Of a stretch of DNA of 45,289 nt, positions 31,865 to 40,860 are shown piece by piece (position 1 is the stretch's first letter; each line of letters starts with the position of its first letter). This DNA is from an uncultured Christensenellaceae bacterium (GTDB lineage: Bacteria > Bacillota > Clostridia > Christensenellales > Borkfalkiaceae), in the NCBI GenBank assembly GCA_910588695.1, contig CAJUOV010000015.1, forward strand, positions 1 to 45,289. Direction: 5' to 3'. Below the pieces are notes generated by a model. The model ran no database searches. It was given only the letters and a program-made list of their open reading frames with translations, and was not told where the DNA came from. A program made the position numbers and the translations under genes.

Positions 31865-33208
31865 TTGGGCAAATATTTCGGAACAGACGGATTCCGAGGA
31901 CGGGCGAACGAGACGCTGACCGCGGTGCATGCTTTTCGGATCGGCAGGTTTCTCGGCAGTTATTTATGCAAAAGAAGCGGTAAGAGGGCGCGGATCGTCG
32001 TAGGGAAGGATACGCGTCTTTCTTCATATATGTTCGAATACGCGCTTACGGCGGGTGCGACGGCCTCGGGTGCGGACGTATATCTTTTGCATGTTACGAC
32101 GACGCCATCCGTTTCTTACGTTGCACGGACGGAAAAGTTTGACTGCGGAGTCATGATTTCCGCAAGTCATAATCCTTATACGGATAACGGGATTAAACTG
32201 ATTGACGGCAACGGCGAAAAGATGAATGATGAGGTGATCGCAGCCGTCGAGGCTGCGATTGACGGCGAGGACGCTCCGTTTGCGACGGGAGAAATGATCG
32301 GCAGGACGGTTGATTATGTGTCGGGGCGAAATCGGTATCTTGCATTTTTGCTTTCCCTGCCGCGGGTATCCTTTCGGGGACTGAAAATCGGAATCGACTG
32401 TGCAAACGGCAGCGCGTTTGCAATTTCCAAAGCGGTATTCGACGCGCTCGGAGCGCAGGTATATCTGACGGGTGCGGAGCCGAACGGTACGAATATCAAT
32501 TTCGATTGCGGATCGACCTGTGTTTCGCGTTTGCAGCAACTTGTTGTGGATCGTTCGCTTGACTTGGGATTTGCCTTCGACGGCGATGCTGACAGATGTA
32601 TTGCAGTGGATGAGAAGGGGCGCATTGTAGACGGCGACGGAATTTTGTATGTTTCGGCTAATTATCTTGTTGCACGAGGAGAGCTGGACGGAAAAGGGAT
32701 TGTTTTGACGGAAATGAGCAATTTGGGTCTGGATCGAGCTGTTGAAAAAAATGGGATCGTTTGCGTGAGAACGCAGGTGGGCGATCGTTTTGTATATGCG
32801 GAAATGGTAAAAACGGGTTATTTGCTTGGCGGAGAACCTTCGGGGCATATTATTTTTCGGAAGCATGAAACGACGGGCGACGGACTTGTAACTGCGTTAA
32901 AGCTTGCCGAGACCGTATTGGAGAGCAAGTGCCCGCTGTCCTGTTTGACGGAAGGGTATCGGCCTTTTCTGCGAGAGCTTTTGAATGTGCGTGTCCTGCA
33001 TAAAAATCAGATCGTTTGCGATAAAAATGTTCTGGACTCGATTGCTCGCGCAGAAGAGCTGTGCGGCGGCAGGATCGTATTGCGCGCTTCGGGAACCGAA
33101 CCGATCGTGCGCATTCTTGCGGAGGGGGAAAAGAATTGCAAAGAAAGCGCGGCGATTATTGAAGATGCCGTAAAAAAAGCGGAGGAACGTTTATGTGCGG
33201 AATCGTAG
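31865..33208 (+). CDS. glmM: Phosphoglucosamine mutase
   Basis: A 447-residue enzyme that converts glucosamine-6-phosphate to glucosamine-1-phosphate for UDP-GlcNAc and peptidoglycan. Active-site phosphoserine Ser101 in SASHNPYTDNG, metal loop FDGDADRC, sugar-binding GEPSGHI and phosphate-binding RASGTEP. The frame is open from 31712, but the upstream part would be junk for the family. TTG at 31865 has a perfect GGAGG 8 bases upstream (31852-31856) and gives the canonical MGKYFGTDGFRG start and length. The 3' end overlaps glmS by 16 bp. Confidence 0.95.
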   Translation: MGKYFGTDGFRGRANETLTAVHAFRIGRFLGSYLCKRSGKRARIVVGKDTRLSSYMFEYALTAGATASGADVYLLHVTTTPSVSYVARTEKFDCGVMISASHNPYTDNGIKLIDGNGEKMNDEVIAAVEAAIDGEDAPFATGEMIGRTVDYVSGRNRYLAFLLSLPRVSFRGLKIGIDCANGSAFAISKAVFDALGAQVYLTGAEPNGTNINFDCGSTCVSRLQQLVVDRSLDLGFAFDGDADRCIAVDEKGRIVDGDGILYVSANYLVARGELDGKGIVLTEMSNLGLDRAVEKNGIVCVRTQVGDRFVYAEMVKTGYLLGGEPSGHIIFRKHETTGDGLVTALKLAETVLESKCPLSCLTEGYRPFLRELLNVRVLHKNQIVCDKNVLDSIARAEELCGGRIVLRASGTEPIVRILAEGEKNCKESAAIIEDAVKKAEERLCAES

Positions 33209-34950
33209 GATATACGGGAAGACGGCGTGCTGCGCCCGTACTATTGAAACTTTTGAAAATACTTGAATACCGCGGATATGATTCCGCGGGAATCGCGGTC
33301 GCGAATCAAGAAAGGATCGATATTTTCAAGAGACAGGGAAAAGTCGAGCAGATCGGATCTGCCTCATTGCTTGTGGGACGCACGGGTATCGGGCATACGC
33401 GTTGGGCGACGCACGGTGCGCCGAGTGAAAAAAACGCGCATCCGCATGCATACGGAAAGTTTGTTATCGCGCATAACGGAATTATCGAAAATCATGCTTT
33501 GCTGAAAGAAGAGTGCATTGCGCGCAATGAAACGTTTATATCGGATACAGACAGCGAAGTGATCGCGCATTTGATTTCCCGATATTACGAGGACGACTTT
33601 TTGCGTGCGGTTCAAAAGGCTTGCGTGCGGCTCGAAGGTTCTTTTGCGATTGTTGTACTCTCATCCGACCATCCCGATAAAATCGTATGTGCGCGAAAAG
33701 GAAGTCCTCTCGTTGTCGGCAAGGGAGACAGAGAGTGTTTTGTTGCAAGCGATCTTGTCGCGCTCTCTTCTGAAACCGATCAGGCGTTTCTATTGGAAGA
33801 CGGGGAGTATGCCGTTCTTCAAGGTGCGCAACCTGTTTTCTATGATAGGGAACTGAGTGAAATTTATAAAGAAAAATTGCGATTCGATCCGGTGTTTGAT
33901 TGTGCGGATAAAGAAGGTTATCTGCATTTTATGAAAAAAGAAATGAATGAAATTCCGTCTGTACTGAACAAAACAAAACTCTCATGTGTACCGGAAAAGG
34001 ATTTTAATGATTTTTACAAAGTATTATGCCAGACAGAATATATACATATTGTCGCTTGCGGAACGGCATACCACAGCGGATTATGTGCAAAATACGCATT
34101 AGAATCACTTTGCCGCGTACCTACCGAGGTATGTATCGCAAGCGAATACCGTTATCGGAATCCGATCATAAAACCTCGCACTCTTGTAATTGCCATCAGT
34201 CAGAGCGGAGAGACGGCGGATACGCTTGCTGCGGCAAAACTCGCAAAAGAACGCGGCGCTTATCTTGCGGCTGTAACGAATGTTAAATACTCTTCGCTTA
34301 CCCGTCTTGCGGACTGTGTTTTGGAAACAAACGCGGGCGCTGAAATTGCTGTGGCTGCAACAAAAAGTTTTAATGCGCAACTCGCCGTTTTGTATTCGGT
34401 TGCTTTGTTGCGCAAAGGAGAAAAAGAAGATTTTACTGAATTTGCGGCATATGCGCAAAAGACCTTGGATTCGGCGGAAGCCGTACGCGGTTGGACGCCC
34501 TATTTTTTAGGGGCGAAAAGCGTATATTTTATCGGCAGAGGAGTAGATTATTGCGCTGCGCTCGAAGGGAGTTTGAAATTAAAAGAAATATCATATCTTC
34601 CGAGCGAAGGCTACGCCGCAGGAGAGCTCAAACACGGAACGCTTGCGCTCGTAGACGAGAATACTCCCGTCGTTGCGATTTTAACGCAGCGCAGTCTCGC
34701 CGAAAAAACTATGAATGCCGTTCACGAAACAAAATCGAGAGGTGCGAGAGTATTTTTGATTACCTCGCTACCGGATATTGCGGCGAACGCCGAAGCGACC
34801 TCCAGTGTTCTGATTCCTGCTTGCCGAGAAGAATTTACTCCCATTTTGTCCGTGATTCCGTTGCAGGCGCTTGCTTACTATACATCGATCGCACGGGGGA
34901 ATGATCCCGACAAACCGCGTAACCTCGCAAAGAGCGTTACCGTGGAATAA
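33193..34950 (+). CDS. glmS: Glutamine-fructose-6-phosphate aminotransferase (isomerising)
   Basis: A 585-residue enzyme making glucosamine-6-phosphate from fructose-6-phosphate and glutamine, the step before GlmM. N-terminal class II glutaminase with nucleophile Cys2 (MCGIVGYTG), GHTRWATHG, then two SIS isomerase domains (CGTAYHSG, ISQSGETADT) and the C-terminal DPDKPRNLAKSVTVE. About 15-20 residues shorter than typical. Start overlaps glmM; GGAGG sits inside the glmM end. No glmS-ribozyme is possible between overlapping genes, so control must be at the glmM promoter, which I could not define. Confidence 0.96.
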   Translation: MCGIVGYTGRRRAAPVLLKLLKILEYRGYDSAGIAVANQERIDIFKRQGKVEQIGSASLLVGRTGIGHTRWATHGAPSEKNAHPHAYGKFVIAHNGIIENHALLKEECIARNETFISDTDSEVIAHLISRYYEDDFLRAVQKACVRLEGSFAIVVLSSDHPDKIVCARKGSPLVVGKGDRECFVASDLVALSSETDQAFLLEDGEYAVLQGAQPVFYDRELSEIYKEKLRFDPVFDCADKEGYLHFMKKEMNEIPSVLNKTKLSCVPEKDFNDFYKVLCQTEYIHIVACGTAYHSGLCAKYALESLCRVPTEVCIASEYRYRNPIIKPRTLVIAISQSGETADTLAAAKLAKERGAYLAAVTNVKYSSLTRLADCVLETNAGAEIAVAATKSFNAQLAVLYSVALLRKGEKEDFTEFAAYAQKTLDSAEAVRGWTPYFLGAKSVYFIGRGVDYCAALEGSLKLKEISYLPSEGYAAGELKHGTLALVDENTPVVAILTQRSLAEKTMNAVHETKSRGARVFLITSLPDIAANAEATSSVLIPACREEFTPILSVIPLQALAYYTSIARGNDPDKPRNLAKSVTVE

Positions 34951-34956
34951 TATAGA

Positions 34957-34991
34957 AAGCGAATCCCCCGCAAACTGCGGGGGATTCGCTT
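34957..34991. terminator. Strong hairpin between convergent genes
   Basis: A perfect 16-bp stem (34957-34972 with 34976-34991, loop aac). No long T run in either direction, but its position between the convergent glmS and aldo/keto reductase genes fits a shared terminator. Confidence 0.75.
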
Positions 34992-34997
34992 AAAAAA

Positions 34998-35972
34998 TCA
35001 ACCGATTTTTCTCACAAAAGGTCGGTAATCGAGAATAGTTTCGATTTCGTCGAGCACGTTGTCGGGTAGAATAAGTTCGCTTGCTTTTACATTGGAAATA
35101 AGTTGTTCGGGCTTGCTGGCGCCTGTGATAACGGATGTAATTTGTTTTTTGCGCAGAATCCAGCTCAGGGCAAGAGTAGAGAGGGGAACGCCGAGCTTTT
35201 CGGCAATCGGCAAAAGTTTTTCCACTTTATCGAGATTTTCCTCCGAAAGCAGATTCAAAAGTTGTTTGTCTTTCTGCCACGTGGCGCGGGAGCCTGCGGG
35301 GAGTGGTATCCCTTTGCGGTATTTTCCCGTAAGAAGTCCCTGTGCGAGCGGGGAGAACGCCGTAATTCCTACGCCGTATTTTTCGCAAATTGCTATGATT
35401 TCGTCTTCGATATAACGATCCGCCATATTGTATTGCGGCTGAATGACGCTGAGAGGGCGCAAATGGTTTTCTTTTGCGAGATGAATTGCTTCGGTAATCT
35501 GTACGGGCGACCATTCCGAAACGCCGTAGTAGAGGATTTTGCCGGCTGCAACCATATCGGAAAGTATTTGCAACGTTTCTTCTATGGGCGTAGTGGGATC
35601 GAAACGGTGGCAGAAGTATAAATCGAGATAGTCGAGCTTCATGTTTTTAAGCGTATGATCGAGTTGTTCTACGATGTGCTTGCGAGAGAGTCCCCACTCG
35701 TTTGCGCCGCTTCCCATAGGGAAAAATACTTTGGAAGAAACAATGTATTCGCTTCTTTTGTGTTCGCCGAGAATTTTTCCGAGAAAACGTTCCGCGTCTC
35801 CGCCCGAATATGCGTCTGCGCAGTCGAAAAAGTTTACGCCCGCATCGAACGCGCCGTTTACAACTGTCTTTGCAGTCGTTTCCGCTTCCGTTCCGGAAAG
35901 TTTTGTGACCCAACTCCCGAGGGCGATCTCACTGACTTTCAGACCCCATTTTCCCAAATTGCGATATTTCAT
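34998..35972 (-). CDS. Aldo/keto reductase (Kv-beta/YghZ-like)
   Basis: A 324-residue TIM-barrel NADPH oxidoreductase. Tetrad: Asp and Tyr in FDCADAYSGGDAE, Lys in VSSKVF, His in YFCHRFD. The cofactor motif SVITGASKPEQL is near the C-terminus. The substrate is a carbonyl compound, not predictable. AAGGGGC ribosome site. Starts 17 bases after the antiporter stop, so the two are co-transcribed. Confidence 0.93.
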   Translation of the reverse strand: MKYRNLGKWGLKVSEIALGSWVTKLSGTEAETTAKTVVNGAFDAGVNFFDCADAYSGGDAERFLGKILGEHKRSEYIVSSKVFFPMGSGANEWGLSRKHIVEQLDHTLKNMKLDYLDLYFCHRFDPTTPIEETLQILSDMVAAGKILYYGVSEWSPVQITEAIHLAKENHLRPLSVIQPQYNMADRYIEDEIIAICEKYGVGITAFSPLAQGLLTGKYRKGIPLPAGSRATWQKDKQLLNLLSEENLDKVEKLLPIAEKLGVPLSTLALSWILRKKQITSVITGASKPEQLISNVKASELILPDNVLDEIETILDYRPFVRKIG

Positions 35973-35989
35973 AATTGCCCCTTGAAATT

Positions 35990-37309
35990 TTAGTTTGATT
36001 TATTTTCCGTATCGGTCGGTTGCGTAGACCGTTCGTCGGACGCGGATGCCGTTTGTTCGGGTAAAGGTCGTTTCATAAGATTCAGCTTGTCTTCTCTGCG
36101 ATAAGAAGTTTTTAAGAGCACGGGCGTCAGTACGGACGAAACGAGAATGATCAGAATGACGAAAGGGTAGACGGCAGGGTCTACAAGCCCGCAGGCAACT
36201 CCTTTTTCTGTGCAGATGAGAATGACTTCCGCTCGTACCATCATGCCGAGACCTACTCGGAAAGAGTCGCGGTAATTAAATTTACAGATCTTTGCGCCAA
36301 GTCCGCATCCGAGAAGTTTTCCGAGAAGCGCGGCAACGAAAAATACCGCGCCGAATGCCAGAAATTGCACATTGATTGAATTAAATAGCTGTATATTGGA
36401 AATGCCGATGTTTGCAAAAAAGATAGGCGAGAAGAAGAGATATCCCATCTGATCGACTTTTGATTCGACATAGGGCGTCTCCGCAAGCGTTCCTCCGAGC
36501 AGGATTCCCGCAAGGTATGCGCCCGTAATGTCTGCTACGCCGAAGATTTTTTCCGCAATATAGGCGTAAAAGAAACATGCCGCAAGCGAAATAATGGGAA
36601 CTCTTCGGTTATGAGGCGCTTTGCGTTCCATCGCATTGAAAAGCATTCTCAAAAGAATACCGAGTCCGATTGCGGCAATAAAGAAGATAATAATTTTGAT
36701 CACGACCATTCCCGCATTGGGCGAAAACCAGTGCCAGCCGGTGTTTTCGCCGCCGCCGGACGAAAAGCCGGTCAGAACGGAGAGAATGATAATGCCGATC
36801 ACATCGTCGATGACCGCCGCCGCAATGACCGAAGTGCCGACTTTGCTATCGAGCTTTCCGAGTTCCTTTAAGACCGCTACGGTTACGGACACGGAAGTTG
36901 CAGTAAGGATTGCTCCGTAAAACAAATTCGAGAGCACGTTTTCAAAGCCGAAAAACAAAGATGCCGTCAGCCAGCCGAGAAGCATGGGAACAATTACGCC
37001 GAATGCCGTGATAACGATTGCGGCGACCCCTGTCTGTTTGAGTTTTTTGAGGTCGGTTCCGAGCCCTGCCGAAAACATGATGAGAACAACTCCGATTTTG
37101 CTCATGATTTTCAGGGCGTATTTGATTTCGTCTGAAAAAAGAGCGTGTCGCAGAGGTTCCCAAGGGATAAATTCCAAAACGCCGATCAGAATTCCCGCGA
37201 CTAACATTCCTATGACGGCGGGCATTCCCAGTTTGTGCGTTCCGAGCCCCATGAGTTTGGCGAGCAAAAAAATGAGCGCCAAAGGTAAAAGAATTTCAAA
37301 TGCTTCCAT
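35990..37309 (-). CDS. Cation:proton antiporter, CPA2/Kef family
   Basis: A 439-residue membrane protein with about 12 spans. It has GVVLIMFSAGLGTDLKKL and the ion-translocating AAVIDDVIGI double-aspartate typical of CPA2 exchangers, then a polar C-terminal tail. It lacks the RCK/TrkA-N nucleotide domain of KefB/C, so it resembles the short NapA/GerN-type Na+(K+)/H+ exchangers. Preceded by a promoter (37343-37370) and a poor ribosome site (GGCAAG). First gene of a two-gene operon with the aldo/keto reductase. Confidence 0.92.
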   Translation of the reverse strand: MEAFEILLPLALIFLLAKLMGLGTHKLGMPAVIGMLVAGILIGVLEFIPWEPLRHALFSDEIKYALKIMSKIGVVLIMFSAGLGTDLKKLKQTGVAAIVITAFGVIVPMLLGWLTASLFFGFENVLSNLFYGAILTATSVSVTVAVLKELGKLDSKVGTSVIAAAVIDDVIGIIILSVLTGFSSGGGENTGWHWFSPNAGMVVIKIIIFFIAAIGLGILLRMLFNAMERKAPHNRRVPIISLAACFFYAYIAEKIFGVADITGAYLAGILLGGTLAETPYVESKVDQMGYLFFSPIFFANIGISNIQLFNSINVQFLAFGAVFFVAALLGKLLGCGLGAKICKFNYRDSFRVGLGMMVRAEVILICTEKGVACGLVDPAVYPFVILIILVSSVLTPVLLKTSYRREDKLNLMKRPLPEQTASASDERSTQPTDTENKSN

Positions 37310-37337
37310 AACTTGCCTGTCGGGATTTTATAGATCT

Positions 37338-37393
37338 AATCTATTATAGCCTTTTTTTGCGGAAACGCAACTTATTTTCGGGTGTTTTATGCG
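37338..37393 (-). repeat. Promoter-bearing repeat, copy 2
   Basis: Aligns with 24115-24168 in the same orientation relative to the downstream minus-strand gene, with one-base indels around 37357-37362 and 37390. It contains the antiporter promoter. Confidence 0.75.
37343..37370 (-). promoter_or_regulatory. Promoter of antiporter operon
   Basis: Minus strand: -35 TTGCGT (37365-37370), 16-bp spacer, -10 TATAAT (37343-37348). Confidence 0.8.
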
Positions 37394-37405
37394 CCGCAGC
37401 AAATT

Positions 37406-37441
37406 GTTCGATAAAAATCCTGTCGTTCATTTTATTCGAAC
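37406..37441. repeat. Inverted repeat in divergent intergenic region
   Basis: gttcgataaaaat (37406-37418) mirrors attttattcgaac (37429-37441) with a single-base register shift. It lies directly upstream of the mrnC -35 box, a plausible operator. Confidence 0.45.
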
Positions 37442-37443
37442 GC

Positions 37444-37472
37444 TTGTCATTTTACATAGATTGTGTTATAAT
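37444..37472 (+). promoter_or_regulatory. Promoter of mrnC-gpsA operon
   Basis: -35 TTGTCA (37444-37449), 17-bp spacer, -10 TATAAT (37467-37472). The ATG of mrnC starts 9 bases after the -10. Confidence 0.85.
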
Positions 37473-37480
37473 TTATAAAA

Positions 37481-37885
37481 ATGTTCTGTTTTCTCTCGCC
37501 CGTCGAAAAAGACAGGGTTAAACAAATGAATCCCGTTGTGCTTGCGTTTGTCGGCGATGCGGCTTATACGCTTTTCGTCCGTGAGCGCCTCGCGCTTGCT
37601 CTCAAATATAAAACGGGAGAACTTGACCGCCGAACCGCAGAAATTGTGTCGGCGCACGGTCAAAGCGAATCGCTTGATAAAATTCTTCCTCATTTAACAG
37701 AGGAAGAAGAGGATATTTTCAAGCGCGGCAGAAATGCTAAAAAACCGACGAAAAGCAAAAACGCTTCTGTGGGAGAATATGTTCGCTCTACGGGTTTTGA
37801 AGCGTTGTTGGGGTTTTTGTATCTGACGGGACAGATTGACAGGATCGAAGAATTGTTCTTTTCCGAGCAAGGAGCGGTAGAATGA
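37481..37885 (+). CDS. mrnC: Mini-ribonuclease III
   Basis: A 134-residue RNase III-like catalytic domain without the dsRNA-binding domain. AFVGDAAYTLFVRERL (catalytic Asp26), FKRGRNAK, and STGFEALLGFLYL with the second acidic centre. It matures the ends of 23S rRNA. The ATG at 37481 has no ribosome site and lies at the predicted transcription start; a downstream ATG at 37526 with AGGG would cut the first helix. The length and N-terminus of Bacillus MrnC favour 37481. Overlaps rlmB by 4 bases. Confidence 0.93.
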   Translation: MFCFLSPVEKDRVKQMNPVVLAFVGDAAYTLFVRERLALALKYKTGELDRRTAEIVSAHGQSESLDKILPHLTEEEEDIFKRGRNAKKPTKSKNASVGEYVRSTGFEALLGFLYLTGQIDRIEELFFSEQGAVE

Positions 37886-38592
37886 AGACAGAAGGAAAAA
37901 ATGCTGTTCTCGAACTTTTGAAAACGGATAAGACCGTCGATAAAATTCTGATGGAGAGAGGCGCGGAAGGAAGTTTGGGGCGGATTTTCTCTATGGCTCG
38001 GCAAAAGAATATCCGCGTTCAGTTTGTTTCCCGCTCTGTGCTCGACAGAGAGAGCGTTTCAAAACGGCATCAGGGAGTAATCGCTTTTACGACGGATTTC
38101 GTATATTCGGATTTATATGATTTGACGGGGAAAGCCGAAAGTCTGATCGTGCTCTGCGACGGGATCGAGGACGTGCACAATTTAGGAAGCATTCTGCGTG
38201 TGGCGGAGTGCGCGGGCGCGGACGGAGTCGTCATTCCTTCCGTGAGAGGTGCAACCGTCAACGAGTCGGTGATCCGCATTTCCGCAGGAGCGGCGGAGCA
38301 TATTAAAGTTGCAAAAGTACCTTCCCTAAATCATGCCGTCGAAGAATTACAAAAACTCGGGTATTGGGTCTATGCATTGGAAGCGGGCGGGGAAAATATT
38401 TACGAGGAAAAATTTTCGGGAAAAGTTGCGCTCGTAGTGGGCGGAGAGGACAGCGGAGTCAAACGTTTGACCAAAGAGAAATGCGATAAAACGCTCTCTA
38501 TTCCTTTATTCGGTAAAGTCAATTCGCTGAATGCGTCCGTTGCGCTCGGGATCGGTGTTTACGAGGTAGTGCGTGCAAGAATCAAAACGTAG
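37882..38592 (+). CDS. rlmB: 23S rRNA (guanosine-2'-O)-methyltransferase RlmB-like
   Basis: A 236-residue TrmH/SpoU-type SPOUT methyltransferase: N-terminal substrate-binding domain (GKNAVLELL...KRHQGVIAF) and trefoil-knot motifs NLGSILRVAECAG, LVVGGEDSGV and SIPLFGKVNSLNASVALGI. It methylates a ribose 2'-OH of 23S rRNA (G2251 in E. coli). Start ATGA overlap with mrnC, the same order as in Bacillus. Confidence 0.94.
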   Translation: MKTEGKNAVLELLKTDKTVDKILMERGAEGSLGRIFSMARQKNIRVQFVSRSVLDRESVSKRHQGVIAFTTDFVYSDLYDLTGKAESLIVLCDGIEDVHNLGSILRVAECAGADGVVIPSVRGATVNESVIRISAGAAEHIKVAKVPSLNHAVEELQKLGYWVYALEAGGENIYEEKFSGKVALVVGGEDSGVKRLTKEKCDKTLSIPLFGKVNSLNASVALGIGVYEVVRARIKT

Positions 38593-39160
38593 AACGGACG
38601 AAGAGCTTGCCGAGGAGGCGCAACGGGGTGAGGCTTCCGCGACGGAAGAACTGATCCTTCGATATAATCATGCCGTGCGCGCCCGCGCCCGCCAGTTTTT
38701 TCTTGCGGGCGGGGAGACGGAAGATCTGGTGCAGGAAGGCATGATCGGTCTGTATTTTGCGATCCGCGATTACAGAACGGATTCCGGTAAAAGTTTTAAG
38801 AATTTTGCCTATCTCTGCGTGACCCGTCGGATTTACGACGCAATCGGTAGAATGACTACGAAAAAAAGTTCTGTTTTGACGGAGAGCGTCTCGCTGTTCG
38901 ATCGGAATGTGTTGGATATATCTGACGAGAGGGCGTCTCCCGAAGAATTTTTGATCGACAGCGAAGCGCGGGCGGAATTTCAGGTGAAACTTATGCGTGA
39001 ATTGTCTGATTTCGAATACCGCGTTTTGAATATGTATCTGGAAGGAATGAGTTATTCGAAAATTTGCGAGGCGACGAAAAAACCTTTCAAAAGCGTAGAT
39101 AACGCGCTGTCGAGAGCAAAGCGTAAGATGCAAAAAGCGTTTGAAAATAAAGCGGAGTAA
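38573..39160 (+). CDS. sigH: RNA polymerase sigma factor, SigH-like
   Basis: A 195-residue sigma-70 family protein: region 2 (LILRYNHAVRARARQFF...EDLVQEGMIGLYFAIRDY), linker, region 4 helix-turn-helix (MSYSKICEATKKPFKSVDNALSRAKRKM). Size and position after mrnC-rlmB match sigma-H of Bacillus/Clostridium, which drives early stationary-phase and sporulation genes. GTG start at 38573 with GAGG about 8 bases upstream; overlaps rlmB by 20 bp. The cysS upstream and yacP between, found in Bacillus, are missing here. Confidence 0.9.
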   Translation: MQESKRRTDEELAEEAQRGEASATEELILRYNHAVRARARQFFLAGGETEDLVQEGMIGLYFAIRDYRTDSGKSFKNFAYLCVTRRIYDAIGRMTTKKSSVLTESVSLFDRNVLDISDERASPEEFLIDSEARAEFQVKLMRELSDFEYRVLNMYLEGMSYSKICEATKKPFKSVDNALSRAKRKMQKAFENKAE

Positions 39161-39163
39161 AAA

Positions 39164-40858
39164 ATGGCACATTTATCCCTGTATCGGAAGTTCAGACCGG
39201 ATACTTTCGATAAAATGGTGCGGCAGGAACATGTCGTGCGCGTTCTGAAAAATCAGATCGAGAAAGGAACGGTAAATCACGCATATCTTTTTACGGGACC
39301 GCGCGGTACGGGCAAAACGAGCGTGGCGCGTATTTTTGCGCGCGCCGTCAACTGCGAACAGCCTGCGAACGGTTCGCCTTGCGGAACCTGTTCTGTCTGC
39401 CGCGCCCTTTCGGAGGGATCTCTCGATATCGCGGAGATTGACGCCGCGTCCAACAACGGCGTGAACGAAATGCGCGATTTGCGGGAAAAAGTGCAGTATC
39501 CGCCCGTATCGGGGAAATATAAAGTTTATATCATCGACGAAGTGCATATGTTGACGGACAGCGCATTCAACGCGCTTCTGAAAACGCTTGAAGAACCGCC
39601 CCGTCATGCAATTTTTATTCTGGCGACGACGGAACCGCAGAAAATTCCCGCAACTATTCTTTCGCGATGCCTGCGGCTCGATTTCAAATTGATTCCTACG
39701 GCGGATTTAGTCAAGCATCTCAAAGGCATTCTTGACGGAATGAAAATAAAATACGAAGAAGAAGCGGTCGAAGCAATTGCACGTGCAGGCGCCGGAAGCG
39801 ACAGAGATATGCTTTCTATTGCGGAAATGTGTCTTGCGTATTCCGATGCGCTGACATATGAAGGGGTGACCGCGGTTCTCGGCGCGGCGGATTTCAAAGA
39901 GACTTGCGCGCTAGCGGGGCAGATGCTTGCTCCCGATCTTTCGTCCGCGTTGACTACGGCTGAAAAAATTCTCTCCGAAGGGCGTTCCGTAGGAGTGCTT
40001 TGCCGCGATATACTGCAAGTACTCAACATGCTTGCCATTGCGAAGGCTTGTAAAAATGCGGAATCTCTTCTGATGATTCCGCAAGAGCATTTTCGCTTGA
40101 TCGAAAATATTGCTTCCGCCGTTGACGGGAGATCGATTTTGCGGGTGACCGATATTTTCGTGAAACTCGAACCGGAACTGAGATACGCGACTTCGCCGCG
40201 TATCAGTTTCGAAACAGCCGTAATGCGCGCGGCGTTACCGGTTGCAGACCTCGATCTCGATGCGCTCACCGTGCGCGTTTCGAATATGGAAAAACAACTT
40301 TCGGAAGGGGTGACGTTTTTGGAACTTCCGGCGCAGGCTGCGGGCAGGGCGGAAAGCGAGATGATTTCATCGAACGAAAGATTGCCCGAGGAACCGCCTT
40401 TTAACGAAAACGATTTTCCGACGGAAGAACCGATATTCGATTACGTGGAACCGCCCGAAGAGCTGTTTGAAAAACCGAAAGCGGCTTTGAAAAAAGAAAA
40501 AACTCAGATAAAAGAGATTGCGGGAAATCCGATTCCCGAAGGAGCGACTGCCGAAACAGTGTTCGGAAAATTTATGCGGTCGCTCAGAAAAGCGGGCGCG
40601 TCGGGCGTGCTGTTCACGATGTGTTCTGACCTTGAATTCTTTTTCGAGGGGAAGATTCTTGTTCTGACGACACAGAGTAAAACCGTTTTCAGCATGTTGC
40701 AGAAAGAAGAGCATACAAAAATTATCAAAACCGTATTCGAAAATTTGGGGGTTCCTTATGAGGTGCGTCTTAAAGTATCGGAACCTGATTATAAGTGCGG
40801 GACGGAGGAACTCGAACGGAATTTTTCGGACTATGTAGTAGAAATAAAGGAGAAATAA
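39164..40858 (+). CDS. dnaX: DNA polymerase III subunit gamma/tau
   Basis: A 564-residue clamp-loader ATPase: Walker A GPRGTGKTS (45-53), zinc cysteines 64, 73, 76, 79, Walker B/DExx in YIIDEVHML, sensor ATTEPQKIPATILSRC, domain III, then an acidic linker (about 375-450) and a C-terminal domain. It loads the sliding clamp. GGAG ribosome site 3 bases after sigH. No correctly phased slippery heptamer was found, so a single product is expected. Confidence 0.96.
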   Translation: MAHLSLYRKFRPDTFDKMVRQEHVVRVLKNQIEKGTVNHAYLFTGPRGTGKTSVARIFARAVNCEQPANGSPCGTCSVCRALSEGSLDIAEIDAASNNGVNEMRDLREKVQYPPVSGKYKVYIIDEVHMLTDSAFNALLKTLEEPPRHAIFILATTEPQKIPATILSRCLRLDFKLIPTADLVKHLKGILDGMKIKYEEEAVEAIARAGAGSDRDMLSIAEMCLAYSDALTYEGVTAVLGAADFKETCALAGQMLAPDLSSALTTAEKILSEGRSVGVLCRDILQVLNMLAIAKACKNAESLLMIPQEHFRLIENIASAVDGRSILRVTDIFVKLEPELRYATSPRISFETAVMRAALPVADLDLDALTVRVSNMEKQLSEGVTFLELPAQAAGRAESEMISSNERLPEEPPFNENDFPTEEPIFDYVEPPEELFEKPKAALKKEKTQIKEIAGNPIPEGATAETVFGKFMRSLRKAGASGVLFTMCSDLEFFFEGKILVLTTQSKTVFSMLQKEEHTKIIKTVFENLGVPYEVRLKVSEPDYKCGTEELERNFSDYVVEIKEK

Positions 40859-40860
40859 AT

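Noticed and set aside
40490..40496. A6G run in dnaX as a possible programmed frameshift site
   Set aside because: The heptamer starts on a codon's first base, so it is not in the A-AAA-AAG phase needed for -1 slippage, and no following hairpin or upstream SD is evident.
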